From: Zymoseptoria tritici IPO323
Taxonomy: Eukaryota > Ascomycota > Dothideomycetes > Mycosphaerellales > Mycosphaerellaceae
Assembly (NCBI RefSeq): GCF_000219625.1
Contig: NC_018201.1
Location: forward strand, 509,699-573,698
Length of the DNA stretch: 64,000 bases
Direction of reading: 5' to 3'
The notes below the pieces were generated by a model. That model did no database searches and had not been told where the DNA came from. It saw nothing but the letters and a program-made list of their open reading frames with translations. Below, one piece after another: positions 11,693-23,456 of this stretch; position 1 is the first letter of the stretch; the number at the start of each line of letters is the position of its first letter. Position numbers and translations under genes: made by a program.

Positions 11693-11768
11693 GACGCATA
11701 AATCTTTTATAGCCCGGGACACATAAATCTTTTGTAGCCCGCCGCGACGTATAAATCTTTTGTAGCGT
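11693..11768. repeat. Three tandem copies of a 26-28-bp unit at the truncated end of the Ty3 relic
   Basis: The unit (GCCCGGGACRCATAAATC and onward) is repeated three times. It overlaps the last recognisable protease codons, so it arose by local duplication inside the dying element. Confidence 0.8.
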
Positions 11769-14205
11769 GACCACCGATGGTGATGGTGAGCAAAGCTGCT
11801 GTGGTCAGCGCCTTAACTGTGTTGTCGACAAGGCGCAGGCGTTCAGCGTAGTCGAGCTGAAAAGTGGGTATGTTGTTTGCGCGCACACAACGTGGATGGA
11901 TGAACAATGATGAAGCTCCACAGTCGAGCAGTAAACGAACTTTTGAATGGCCATCTAATTTGCCAGTACATACAAGGTGTTGGCCTTTGACAGGGGAACT
12001 GCCGGCGCTCAACTCGCAAAGGGTATGCTCTCGTGAAGGAAGAAAATCAGATACAGGTCGAAACTGGTAGTGCTTGTGTTCATGTTCATCGTCGAAGTTG
12101 TGTGTGTTGGTGAAGGGCTCAGACTCGCGTCTTATGTCTGAGCCTGGGCATTTCCCGAGTTACCGTTGGTGATGCGGAGTTGGGTGCTGTCAACGACAGC
12201 GGCGGAGGCGAGGGTGTTGGTGATTGGAGTCTCATGCTGGACGTTGCCAAACTCGTAGCGACCCTTCTGAGGGCTGGAAACGCACTCAGCGCTGGTGCGG
12301 TCATAGCCAGTCTCGCGGCAGCGGAAACAGCGACGCTCATCCATGAGCTTCTTGCGGCCCGCATCATCGAGCACACCGAGGTTCTTGTAGCGCATTGGGA
12401 TGAGGCGGACAGCGGCACCACGGCCGACATTGCCACCTCCACGTCCTCCTCGAGTGGATCCACGGCCACGACCTGCGTTGTCACCGGCTCCTCGGCCAGG
12501 GTTTGCAGGAGTGGTATCGACGATAGACTTCCAATTGTCTTCCAAGAGACGCGCTTCAATGCAGAAGTCATGGAATGGAAGTCGAGTGTCACGCTTGAGC
12601 TCGTGCTTGTACTTGTTGTTGAGAGTAAGCCAGAGGGAATGGGTGTCAAGCTTCTCCTCGGCCTCCTGGCACAGGCTGCGGTAGTCGAGGACGTACTTGG
12701 AGAGCAGTTCAACCTTTCCTTGCTTGAGGACTGAGAGGGCGGTTTTGGCCTTGAGCAAGACGTCGTGAACTCCGTAGTATGCGTCGAACTCTTGAAACAT
12801 GTCTTCAATGCGGGTCCAGTCTCGGTGCCTGCCGTTGGTGTTGATGTTGATCGTCCGCCATGGCTCACCGGTGGTGCAGCTCTGGACGTAAGCGATCATC
12901 TCAGTAAAGGGCGTTGTAGCATCGCAAGCGGCTTCGAGGCGGCTCTTGGGTGCTCGTCTCCAGAAGCAGTACTCTGGAGTAGTACCGTCAAAGATGCCAG
13001 GGCCAGGAAAGCGCTTGTCCATAGTTTGATGGAATTTGAGGGTGGTGGAGCCGAGACCGTTGTTAGACGACTCGGGATGAAGGTGTACGACAGGATGAAG
13101 TCGAGTGTTGGAGGGAGATGATGCACGGGCATATGAGAGTGCTGGCGCAGTTGCTTCGGCAGTTGCCGCGGCTTCAGCAGGACGACCACGTCGGTCGCGA
13201 GCGAGGGGGACACCAAACTCATCTACTGACGGGATGGGAGGTTGCGGGAGCGGTGGAAGCGCCTTGTTGGTGAGGATCTGAGCTTTCAGCTCATCGATTT
13301 CGGCGTCCATGTTTGCGAGTTGGTCGCGAAGGCCGGCGATGGTGATATGGAACTCATCAATCTCATCTTCAGCGGACTCGAGGTCCTTGGCCATATCCTT
13401 GACACGAAAGGTCAGCTCCTCCAGTGCGCCTTCCAGCGGACTCGAGTTCCTTGGCCATCTCATTAGTGCGCTTTGTGTATCCGTAGATTCCCTTCCGTAG
13501 GTTGAGCTTGGTAGCAGTGTCCTTTGCCCGCTGGTTGGACATGGACTCAACGTTCTTCAGAGTGGCTTGGGACGCGCGGAAGAAGTAGTTCAGAGAGAAC
13601 TCCTCTTGATTGCGCGCGATGTAGTTTTCTGCTGAGTATTTTGCTCCTGCTGCCCGATCGACAGCATCGTATCGAGGTATTCCATTCTTTTCACAGTCCC
13701 ACAGGCGGTTAAAGTCCACCACCTGCTCTTGTCCGTACTCAGATCCATCTTCTTCTTGCATGTCGTTCGCTTCGACGTTCGCTTCGACAGCACTGGCGTT
13801 CGGGGCGTTGGGAGTAGAGATCTCGTCTTGGGCGGCTTCGTCTGGAGTCGCGGCGACGGTGCGGTCTCGACGGTAGGATTTTGATGGAGGAGGCGCAGCG
13901 CCTCTGGATCGGTGCCGTATGACGGTGAGGGAAGGTCGTCGGACGAGTGAGTTGGATCGTGAGGTAGGTCGGACGATCGATGAGGATCGAGGAAAGGACC
14001 CGGGGATTTGAGATGATGCGCGGCGGCGAGAGCGCTCGAGCTGCTCGCGCTCGCGCTGCTGGTGCTGAGAGCGGCCTTGGGTCTGTGTTTCGTCGATCTT
14101 ACCGTCTTCAAGCGACTCGTTCTCGTAGTGCTTGCTGCGGTCTTGACGCTTGAAGTCAGTGGGTGAGTAGTCGTTGTCCGACTCGGCTGTTGCGCCATAG
14201 CGGTA
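11707..14205 (-). pseudogene. Ty3-type retroelement gag-protease relic, truncated before RT
   Basis: Gag runs from about 14205 to 12132 on the - strand. The upstream part lies in one frame. A 1-nt shift near 13430-13440 moves to a second frame carrying a coiled-coil segment, the capsid-like region and a Gly/Arg-rich stretch. A zinc-knuckle-like CFRCRETGYDRTSAEC ends this part, with the expected His replaced. In a third frame at 12060-11707, the aspartic protease core LLLDCGASSLFIHP is visible. Reverse transcriptase and integrase are absent. The DNA has normal CA/TG content, so it escaped RIP, perhaps as a single copy. The relic is not functional. Confidence 0.82.
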
Positions 14206-14402
14206 AGGTAGGTGTCTTCTTTTGAGAGAGAAGACGAATGAGTAGGAAACTTTCAGTACCTACTCTCAGAGGGCGACGGAGTTGTTGTTGACCACACAAA
14301 CTGTCACGGAGGTAGGTACTCGGTGGACAGGAAACGGAGCAATGTGTAGAGACAAACTCTCCATCCACCGCCTGCAACCTTAGGAAGCAAGCTGATATGA
14401 CA

Positions 14403-14970
14403 TCATCCATCCTCCGAGGTTCTCCCGTCTACGGGATTGTTCTGCACTTCGACTTCTTCATAGCTCTCGCCATTATCAACGGTTTCAACGAGGTCAACTA
14501 CTTCATCCCTGTCCTGCGATTCCAGATATTGCACCACCATCTCATATCTGATGGTTGGGCCGATCCAGAAGCCTGCATAATACCCTTCTCGATGGAAACA
14601 CTCCACAATGATGTTCTCCATTGCCTCCCAGCTCAATAAGCACGCCAGTCAGCCCATTGCCCCCGAGAGTATTCTTATGGGTCACGAAAGGCACATACCA
14701 CTCACGCCACTCTCCTGAACTGTCGGAAATATTGGCTGAAACTTCCCATCCGCCCCCAAGTGGCATCTTCATCACGCACTCGGTCCTCGATCCTTCTTGT
14801 TCCCAGCCCAAGTCACAGGCGTGATTGCCGCAGAGAGCTTCGCGAAGATCCCATACTTGGGCATTGTATGGCGCCAGGCCAGCGGATGGTTCGCAGTACG
14901 CCGCCTTAACTGGAAGGAGATGGAGTGTAGCGAGAGCTATCGTTGCCTTTAGGAAATGGATTGCAGGCAT
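14403..14970 (-). CDS. Small secreted six-cysteine protein, 166 aa
   Basis: Exon 1 is 14970-14699 and exon 2 is 14631-14403. The 67-nt intron has a GTATGT donor and a GCTGAC branch site, with a weaker GAG acceptor chosen because it is the only one nearby that keeps the frame. Residues 1-24 form a signal peptide (MPAIHFLKATIALATLHLLP then VKAA). The mature chain has six Cys (26, 47, 52, 65, 91, 102), an even number suggesting three disulfides, and an acidic tail. Size, secretion signal and Cys content resemble fungal small secreted proteins, some of which are effectors. That role is inference. No family is recognised. Confidence 0.7.
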
Positions 14971-15242
14971 TCCGAGGACTGGGAACGTCTATGCACTGGG
15001 TGGAATGGAAACCCCAATATTTCCTGTGCAGCGACTTGAGCTTCATATACTAGTCCTGACGGTTGTCGAAATTCACCCCCTCCCTTGGTTCGACCAGCAC
15101 AGCATGTGGAGAGTTCGAGAGTTTTGTCGCGGCAATCCACCACGCCAGACTATCGTTAGCCGTATTGCGAGCTGTTGCTCGAAGTCGCCGAGGGGCTAAA
15201 ACACTATCCTTACAGTGATGATGATCAGGGTAGCGCTCTCGT

Positions 15243-16016
15243 CGAATTGATCGATCCAGACGCTCTCATTACCACGCATCATTTGAGACATCCGAGGAAC
15301 GCAGTAAGAACCTGGAATCGGCATTGAACAGGGAACATCAAGCCAACCCGTCCACAGTCGAAGGGCCAGCACCGCATCCAAGACTCCTGCATCTCGTCCT
15401 GCGCCAAAATCCTGATGCCTCGAAAGTCTCTCCTCACCCCTACAACAATACCGCCGACGAAGGCATTAACCTCTTCCGCGCCGCTGTCCTTGCCGGACAC
15501 GTTGGAGTCTTGAAACTACTGCTTAGGTGCTTTGCTACCACGATCGGCCGAAGCCATACGAGCACCAGCCCTACACTCTCCCGCCTTAATGCCGACATTA
15601 GCCTAAAGCTGCCTACCTTAATCAAAAGGGCAATATGTACACCCCACTCCCGCGTCCTCTCCCTCCTCCTTGAGCCTACCGTACCATTACCTCCCCAGTT
15701 GGCTCTCCCCTTAGCAGTTCGGCAGAATTAACGACCCTAAATTATCGAGACTCTACTACGGCACGGCGCGGACGCGAACGGAGCTGTCGGGTTGGGGGAT
15801 TAGCGGACGACACTGCTCTATGCGGCGGTGGAAGCGGGGAAGGTGGACGTAGTAAAGGTGTTATTAGCATACAAGGCTGATCCACACGCACAGAGTGAGA
15901 AGTGGGGCACTACGTTAGAGGCTGCGAAGAGGTGTGGACATGGGGAGGTTCAAAAGTTGCTGGAGATAAAAATGATGGGGATAGGGGAGAGAGTTGATGC
16001 GAATTACTTGTTATGA
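15243..16016 (+). pseudogene. Ankyrin-repeat gene fragment broken by C-to-T stops
   Basis: One + frame (15243-16016) carries ankyrin-like units: NLFRAAVLAGHVGVLKLLLR at about 15465, IIETLLRHGADANG at 15741 and LLYAAVEAGKVDVVKVLL at about 15810, then an ending GHGEVQKLLEI. The frame is interrupted at 15729, 15738 and about 15798 by TAA, TAA and TAG, each one C-to-T step from CAA/CAG. Upstream TGA codons and no good ATG show the N-terminus is lost. In life it would have been a protein-interaction repeat protein. Confidence 0.75.
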
Positions 16017-16443
16017 TTGGTATGGCAGTGGTGATTCATGCATGTCTATCACAAAATCTATAGAACGCGGGCGGCCCGCTCGATGGATACTCGGGGAACT
16101 GTGAGACCTGGTGTATGCCTAGCGACTTTCTAGTTCTGGCAGAGGGCAGGTGTGAGGTCAAAGGCCTATCGCAGCGCTACGACAAGACACGAGATTTTCG
16201 TGCCGCTGCGTAAGACCTCCCACACTACTTCAGCGTATTTCGACGCTATGTGTGTGTGCAGATTCAGAAGGCTACAGCAGAATAGTGAATTTCAGATTGC
16301 TATCCAAGTAAGTTGTGCTTGGTTTGGTCCCCCAAGAGGGTCGTTCGTCGAAAGCTATATAACTCCGGATCCTCTTCGTCACCACGGATCTAATATTCTT
16401 AGGAGGAAAGCACCACCCTTAAACTTAACTCGAACGGTAATGA
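16017..16443. other. No supported feature
   Basis: The composition is mixed and a 107-codon ORF lacks any recognisable motif. I see nothing to annotate. Confidence 0.5.
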
Positions 16444-17458
16444 CTAACTGCAAAGGCCCAGGGCCCCAGGACTGAATACAGGAGACCTGATTCTGCGCCC
16501 CGAGCAGAACCCCGGCATGACGTTTGTCGCCACACACGAGCAGTCCCTAAATGCATCCTGACAGATCCCGTCAGAACTTAGCAACGACGTTGCACGGCCA
16601 TTACAATTCTGCTGCTCGCAAGGTCCTGGCTCCGGTCCGCAATGGCCGGGTGTGTTGGCGGAAGGCGTGCATGGACAGCCCACGAACGCGGCAGTGCACG
16701 CAGCAGTGTTGCTTCCTGGACCGTTATTGGCAGCGCCCTGGCAGTTCTGCTCTTCACAGGGTCCGGGAACGGGTCCACAATGCCCTGGGGTGATGTCTTG
16801 GGGCGTGCATGTGCAGCCGGGGAACGCAGCGGTGCACTCGGCGATGTCACTACCTGGAGGTCCAGTGACCACGCCCTTACAGCCGTTCTCTACGCAGGGC
16901 GGCGGCACTGGGGGGCACGCTGCTGGACACTGAGCTAGTTGGCGCGGTCGGAGTGAGGGCGATCCTCCGATGACTTGTTGCGAATCAGCGGCGACGCATG
17001 CGATGTTGGAAACGACGCCGTTCCAAGCCACGATGGGCCCTGCGGGTGTTCGACTCTATGCATTGCCGACGATCCACCGTTTTACAAACGCACCATCGGT
17101 CTCGTCTGGTGAGGCATTTGCATAAGCAGCTTTGATGTCGAGGTAGTGCTCCGAAGCTAGCAGGAGGGCTGCGACGCCGGCAACTGCAGGGGCGGCTGCT
17201 CATCATTAGCTTCTTCGCCTCGTTAGACAGTAAATCCGCATACCGAAGGACGTCCCCGAGAGAGCATCGTTGTTGGCGAAATCGCACGGGACACCGGCTC
17301 CGGGCGCGGACACATCCAGCCAAGCCACTCCTGGTATCCCTTGCGATGAAAGGGATTTTAGGCCGGTATTGTCCACACCGACAAGGGTCTCGCTAGCTCG
17401 ACAAGCGCTTTTGCCGTGGCGATGCCCTCCGTAGCCGTGGCACCGAGCTGTCGCATCT
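16444..17458 (-). pseudogene. Subtilisin-like (S8) protease fragment with three C-terminal Cys-rich repeats
   Basis: On the - strand the catalytic-Ser block SGTSFAAPAVAG is rebuilt by splicing a 48-nt intron (17243-17196, GTATGC donor, CAG acceptor). The preceding text (VDNTGLKSLSSQGIPGVAWL) matches the region before that Ser in S8 proteases. After AYANASPDETDGAFVKRWIV a TAG at 17058-17056 (from CAG) breaks the frame. It then continues to three repeats of about 42 aa with a CxxxxCxG...C..AF..C.C...PG.CGP pattern (about residues 40-180 of the last ORF). A frameshift near 17395 and the missing Asp/His catalytic half show it is a remnant. The parent would have been a secreted protease. Confidence 0.75.
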
Positions 17459-17469
17459 CTATAGCGGAC

Positions 17470-18054
17470 GCTTCTTAAGCTCCATGGCTGGACGGTGCCT
17501 TTGGGGAGTCGCTGACTCTGTCGGAGGCGCAGCTCAGCGCTGTTGGAGGACAGGAGCAGGTTGCACGGGAGCAGCTCAACGTTGTTGGAGGACAGGAGAA
17601 GGTTAAGGTGGCGCCGCCTGGTGAATAGCTCGCGTTCTAGGAAGTGGATCTCATGGCGGAATTCGACATGGCCGAGTTCAATCGCATGTGCGGCGAGTAC
17701 CACCGCGACGTCGCTCGACTCTCTTCTACTACCGCCTCGACTCCGAGTGGAACTTCCGACTTAGAACTGGTGCAGAGTGATGCCGGGGAGTCGCTGGTTT
17801 CGTCAAAGGCGCAGGATCCGCAGGTTGGACAGGCTCAGCATGATAGACAGGCTCAGCATGATAGACAGGCTCAGCATAATGGACAGGCTCAGCAGGTTGG
17901 ACAGGATCCGGAGGGTGGTGTATGGTCGCCGCCCGTTGGATTGGTTGATTTCAGCCAGTTTTTGAATGAGAACGAGGTGCCCGAGGGATGTGCCGGATGG
18001 GAGCAGTTCTTGAATGGACAGAGTGGGGTCGAGCAGTCTGGGTCTGCCAAGTGA
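17470..18054 (+). pseudogene. Gln-rich ORF with QAQHDR repeats, two premature stops
   Basis: A + frame from about 17470 to the stop at 18052-18054 reads through TLSEAQLSAVGGQEQVAREQ, then TAG codons at about 17627 and 17636, then EVDLMAEFDMAEFNRMCGEY. An 18-bp tandem repeat follows (about 17820-17900, QAQHDR units). The two stops are CAG-to-TAG type. It overlaps the subtilase fragment region only at its left edge. The family is unknown. The acidic/Gln-rich composition suggests a regulatory protein, but nothing more can be said. Confidence 0.5.
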
Positions 18055-18059
18055 AGGGA

Positions 18060-18839
18060 AACCCCGGGGTTTGCTGGACTGCGCTGGAGAGGAGTGCATG
18101 TGTGAAGGAGCGAAATCATCGAGAAAAGGGTCATGGGCGATTGAACTCGGTGATCGTCTGACTCTTTCTTTTGTTGCGGTTTTTTTGATATTGTAGCGGA
18201 CTTGCCTTTGCAGATCGGAGGCTGGCTTTCCATTCCAGAGCCAAGGTAGAACTATATCAGTCCACTCTCGAGCTTCGCATTAAGCAAATAAATGCCTTGA
18301 CAAGTCTTCCATAATTCCGGACCTCGTCCGCATGACCGGTGCTGGTGGTTGTTCGTTCGGATCCGCAGTTGTGGACGAATTGGCGATGCGTCCGGAGATT
18401 TTCCATCACAGGTGACCAGCCATGGATGCAGGCTCGCGTTGCTCCATATCAACCCCGCAGCAGGCGCATTAGGACTGCACACGGCCGAAGCCAACTGTGA
18501 GAACAAAGTGCGCAAGCGCATGCCACAGGCCTCCACCACCGTGATGTGGTGACGTTTCAGGCCATGGGGTGCAGTGACCCTAGTGGTGGTTTGAAGGCGA
18601 CTTGAATGGACAACTCAGGTCTGGTTTGTGATGGAAGTCTCCTTTCGTTCTTTCGTCTTGCTCTTTCGTCTTGCTCTTTCGTCTTGCTCTTTCATCCCAG
18701 TGCTGCTCGCGTGCGCATAGTTCTGTATTCTTCGTGCTGGAGTGAGTTGTCGAAGATGTCGTCGATCAGTCATGTCTTGCCCGGTGTTGATGTTCTTTGC
18801 GCACCATGTAGAACTGAAAGAAGGCGCCGAGGGTGAAGA
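18060..18839. other. Gene-poor stretch with a 13-bp tandem repeat
   Basis: About three copies of a 13-mer (TTTCGTCTTGCTC) lie at 18655-18695. Short ORFs on both strands lack convincing protein character. Confidence 0.5.
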
Positions 18840-19298
18840 TTGGCCGCATCCTCGGAGGCGACTTCCGAGTATCCGCACGACGATCATTGGCGCGACGAGA
18901 CGAGACTGAACAGGAGGATCTTTGTACGGAGGGATTCCGCGTGGGTGGTGAGGAGAAAGACGGTGGAATCATCATTTGCCCTGCCGGAATACGTTAGTGC
19001 AGGCAGAAAAATTGAACATGTGTGGCAGTTGTACGAATTCATGACGACTGTCATGACAGGAGACAGGAGCGATGGCCGTGGCCGGGGAGGATCGTGGATT
19101 TGTGGTTTATGTCGTCAACCAGTGACTCTCCATATTCACCTTCGTATTCATACACGTTCATCAGTCTTCCCTCCCGCTTTCACTCCTCCATCCCCTCCCC
19201 CTGGTCCAACGACAGCACGATCCCCGTCTGTCGCGCCCACCTCGCCATCCGGCCAAAAAGCTGCTCCAGTGTCTCCGGCCCGCCCGCCCGCGAGTTGA
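18840..19298 (+). CDS. Possible hypothetical protein, 152 aa
   Basis: This ORF contains a plausible globular stretch (RLNRRIFVRRDSAWVVRRKT) followed by a Cys/His pair arrangement (CGLCRQPVTLHIHLRIH). The last third is Pro/Ser-rich low complexity. No upstream signal or family match is apparent, and the true start and exon structure are unknown. It may be only an exon or a chance ORF. Confidence 0.3.
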   Translation: MAASSEATSEYPHDDHWRDETRLNRRIFVRRDSAWVVRRKTVESSFALPEYVSAGRKIEHVWQLYEFMTTVMTGDRSDGRGRGGSWICGLCRQPVTLHIHLRIHTRSSVFPPAFTPPSPPPGPTTARSPSVAPTSPSGQKAAPVSPARPPAS

Positions 19299-19690
19299 CA
19301 AATCTAACCCCTAGCACACCACATCGCCACCTCCACGCCCTCGCCGAGCCAGGATCGAAAGACATGTAGCAGCCTCCAAATCTCGATATCGGATGGGTCC
19401 TGTGTGATGGAGTCCGGACTGATATGGTTTGACCACATTATTAGGTTTTATGTATCCACAGGCCTTGAAGTGATGATATAGCCCCGACATTTCCGCAAAG
19501 TATAGAGTCGTCTCTTCTCGCTCTCAAGCGGCATGTGAGGCTGTCCGGCCTCGAAGTCCTCCACAGCGATCGAATTCCGTCTTACCGGGTTGTATCCGAG
19601 CAAGAGGTCGTTACGCTTCTACAACCGCTCTTCATTCTCGCTAGAGCAGCCCTCTAAGACGGAGATCTGTCCAATGGTTATGGTCTGCGA
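19299..19690. other. Right margin of the gene island, no supported gene
   Basis: Short ORFs occur on both strands, but none continues or shows motifs. Composition changes to CA/TG-depleted DNA at about 19690. Confidence 0.45.
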
Positions 19691-22286
19691 TCGACACGGT
19701 ATAAGTAGGTTTGTAGGCGGTGTATGTAGCCTAGCTAGCTTAGAGCGCCGGATAATAGAGGACGATTACTAGAGGACGCGTAAGGGTAGTTTAGCGATAG
19801 AACGAAACGAGGCTATAAATACTTAATATAGTATATTCTATCGCGAGGTCTTAGTTTCTATTATAGAAAATTAGTTATATAACTTTAGGATTATATAATC
19901 TAAAGTTAGGTAATTAGATAGGGAATTAATAGCGTAATCTAATATCTAAAAACTCTTTAGTTAAATACGTAGCTAGATAAGTAATTTAATTAATAGTTTA
20001 TAAGAAGTTTAGAGGGCGGTATACTAGCCCCTATATTAGTTATAAGCCTAGATTTATATAAAAAGAGATACTAAATAAGGCTTTAATAGTAAATTTAAGT
20101 CTACTATCGAAAACTACTCTTCCTAAAAAGAAGTAGTTAACTACTACTTACTCGGAATTAGAAAGAGTAGTATTCCGAATAGAAGGTAGTTAAAACTATC
20201 CTCTTAGATTTAGGAATACTAGTTTCCTATTAGAAAAGCGGTTAACTACTACTTACTCTAATTATAATATTTCTACTAAAATAGAAAAGCTTTACTAAAT
20301 TATTACTAAAACGAGTAAGAACGATATTATAGTAAGTAAGAACGATATTAAAGTAAGTAAAGATAATATTAAGATAGTTAGGATAGTATTAGGAATATAT
20401 TTCTTCTAAGAGTAACGTAATCTAATTATAAGTACCTTACTAAATCCGTCGTATTAGGAAGTAATAATACCTTATTTATATATAAAACGAATACTTCTTA
20501 AATTAATCTTAAATATTAAGCTCGATAGTTAAGATAGTTTATCTAATATCGAATAATAATAAGAACTATACTCCGAAGCTAAAGACTCCTTAGGACTACT
20601 ATATATAGTTTAAGACGACGGAAATCTTTATAATATCTCGGGATCTCTAGAAATACGCTAATCCTAATATACTTAAACTAGAATCTCCTTAGGTTACTAT
20701 ACTAAAAGAAATAGCCGCTTTAGGAGCTTTATTAACTACTTTAGAAGGCTCTACCGGATTAGTAAAGCGTAAGACCTAGTTAGGAGGTACTTAAACCTCT
20801 AGTAAGGGAACTAAGGAAGTATTAGGAAGTATATCGACTACTCCTAACGTATCTTAAGTATTTATATAACCTACTTTACTACTAAAGGCTTATAGAGTTT
20901 ATAAGCCTATAGAACCTAATATTCCTTAGCTTAAAGATATTACTAATACGACTTAGGATTCTAAAGTTAGGTAATACGGCCTTCTCTTTAAAGAATATAA
21001 GATATAGAAATAGCTTTAGGACAACTTCTTAACTACTAAAATAGCGGCTATAACCTACCTAATTAATTTAGTAGACCTACTATATTATCGTTATATTATA
21101 GATATAGTAGAATCGATAAGAATACTCTCCCTTAGAGTAATTATAATTAGGCTAAAAGAGTATCTTACCCTAATAAAAGAAGAAGTATACTAATACTTTA
21201 CTAAAAAGCTAGCTTCTCTTAAGAGGGTAAAGAAGATTACTAATACTAAAAACTAGGTTTAGGAATAGACCTATCTATATAGAGTAATCGATATAGCTAA
21301 GATACTTAAATAATTTAAAGTTAAGCTACGATTTATTAATACTATATCTTAGAACGACTCGGCTTATAGATTAGCTCTTAAAGTTTATAATTAGGTCGCG
21401 TTAAGACTCGGCGCTCTACTACTTAAGATTTATAAATTAATATCGATATTTATTTAGTATAAGCGAACTAAGCCTCTAGAAAAGCTTAGCTTCTTAATAA
21501 TCTTATTTTAGGGAGAAGCTACTACTCTATTAGTAAACGCCTTAATAGGTAGGAATTAATAGTAATAGATTAAAGTAGGACCTCTATTAGGAACTAGATC
21601 CGGATCTAGAACTAGATTAGGAAAGAAGACTCTACCGATATATAAACTCGTTATAGGTATATAGAGTAAGAATATATATAAGCTTCGTAAAGATTACCTT
21701 ATTATTAATAGTTTACTTTAAGAGAAACTTACTAAAACTTAGAAGAATAATAATATCTTTAAGGTAAAGCTATAGTTCTATATAAAGTATCTTTAGAAGA
21801 ATAAGGGATACTATTAGACTACTATAAAGAAATTTTATAGTCCTCTTATAATATAGATTATAGAATTATATTATAATAAGTTAGGAAACGAGAAGTTAAG
21901 TAGTTAGGACTAGGATAATACTATTAAGGAATACCCCCTATATTCTAAGGAGCTATTCTATAATATCCTAACTACGCTTCTCTAGTAATTATAATATTAA
22001 CTTAATTTAAGATATACCTTAAAGAGTAAGTTCTTTAGGACGGCGGCTCGAATATCTATATTATAAACTATCTAGGACGGCTAGGGTTTTAGGCGTATAT
22101 AGTACTAAAGAATAATAAGATAGTATCGATAAGGAACCTTTAGATCCTTATTATTATAATCGGGATAGCTTTCCTAAAGATTAAGATAGTCGATAGATAG
22201 ATACTCCTAATTAGACTCGAGAATTATCTATACGTCCTAAACTTCTACCTAAATATTATTAGTAGAGCTAAGTTCTTTTAGTAGAA
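19690..22286 (+). mobile_element. Ty1/copia gag-protease fragment, RIP-mutated, truncated by telomeric repeats
   Basis: The + strand carries a decayed gag-like region (about 20700-21550, for example ITYLINLVDLLYYRYIID). It is followed by a protease-like DGGSNIYIINYLGRLG at about 22034 and the pre-integrase boundary block YLYVLNFYLNIIS at about 22225-22265. In-frame stops are TAG/TAA. The frame is cut mid-domain at 22286, where TAGGG repeats start, so integrase and RT are missing. This marks a broken chromosome end that was capped. Confidence 0.78.
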
Positions 22287-22304
22287 TAGGGTTAGGGTTA
22301 GGGG
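22287..22304 (+). repeat. Interstitial telomeric repeat at the LINE copy 1 3' junction
   Basis: About three TTAGGG-type units, the last with four Gs, read in the same orientation as the terminal telomere. They lie between the truncated copia and the LINE 3' end (TTCATTG from 22305). The same arrangement occurs at 40197-40220. Confidence 0.92.
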
Positions 22305-23225
22305 TTCATTGTACTTGTTTATATAGGCTAGTCTACCTTTGCACCTGATCTGAACTAAAGCCCTATCTAAGCCCTTACTACCGGCTCTTTTGGCCGTCTT
22401 TAGAGGGGAGGAAACAGACCTACGCTCCTACGTAAAGCGCCTCGCGATGCACGGCACCGCAGCTACTCCTAGCCTAACTACGTTTTACGGTGTCCTTTTA
22501 ACTATCTCCCGAGTTGACCAAACTGCTAAAAAGAGAGACTACCGATAGGCTAGTCCGCATCCTAACGCAAAATATCGCTCCGGCAATCGCTCACCGTCTA
22601 TCGTACCTTAGGTTTCCAAACCTCCTAGGTAACGGACGAGGTGTACGTCTCCTTATCCGCCCGAAACTATAACCCCGTCTCGTTAAGGGGGAACATCCCG
22701 CTTTAAGACCGTCCGGTAGAGCTCTGTCCTCCCTCCGTCCGGCGTATCTACTATCGGAGACATTCGATTCTAATCGAGCTGCTTATACACTAGTCTACAA
22801 GTGCTTCCCGAACAGTTTAGGGAGTGCCGTCTTCCCTTCGGCTAGAATTCCTCCTCTAGTAATCGTCGTCGTCTACTCCTCTCCCCTACTACGCCGTCGC
22901 CTTCGCATTCCTCTAAGCCTCCTACTACTCTATAGAGGTACTAGTTTTCTTCCTCCCGCTCCCCGGCTTTAAGAGGAAGCAGCCGCAGATCTAGGGTACA
23001 TGCCTTATATCTACTGCTAGGCCTTCCGGATAGAGTTAATCGTCTGGTGCGGAGCTAGTCCGGGCCTCGCCAGTCGCCTACGTCTCCTACGTCGTAGCGC
23101 AGCCTTTTAACGTCCTACCGATCGGACGCCTACTTTTATCTTAAGGGAAGAGACTCCTTTTTAATAGGGTAAACGCCTAATTTATCCTCGAGGGATGATC
23201 TCCGCTTTTACGTCCCGGGTCGACG

Positions 23226-23456
23226 GAGCTACTTTACGTCCTACCTATCGGACGGAGCCTTTTTACGTCCTACCTATCGGACCGAGCTACTTTACGTCCT
23301 ACCTATCGGACGGAGCTACTTTACGTCCTACCTATCGGACGGAGCTACTTTACGTCCTACTTATCGGACCGAGCCTTTTAACGTCCTACTTATCGGACGG
23401 AGCCTTTTAACGTCCTACTTATCGGACGGAGCCTTTTAACGTCCTACTTAGGACAG
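23226..23456 (-). repeat. 29-bp tandem repeat near the LINE 3' end, 8 copies
   Basis: Eight units of the type GAGCTACTTTACGTCCTACC plus 9 bp occur here. Copy 2 has five (41138-41282). A stray related unit occurs at about 23100. Confidence 0.88.

Noticed and set aside
12180..13121. + strand ORFs over the Ty3 gag
   Set aside because: Antisense to gag, which is identified by its zinc-knuckle-like motif and adjacent protease.
23195..23410. 71-codon + strand ORF (and 41111-41332)
   Set aside because: Translation of the 29-bp tandem repeat on the strand opposite the LINE.
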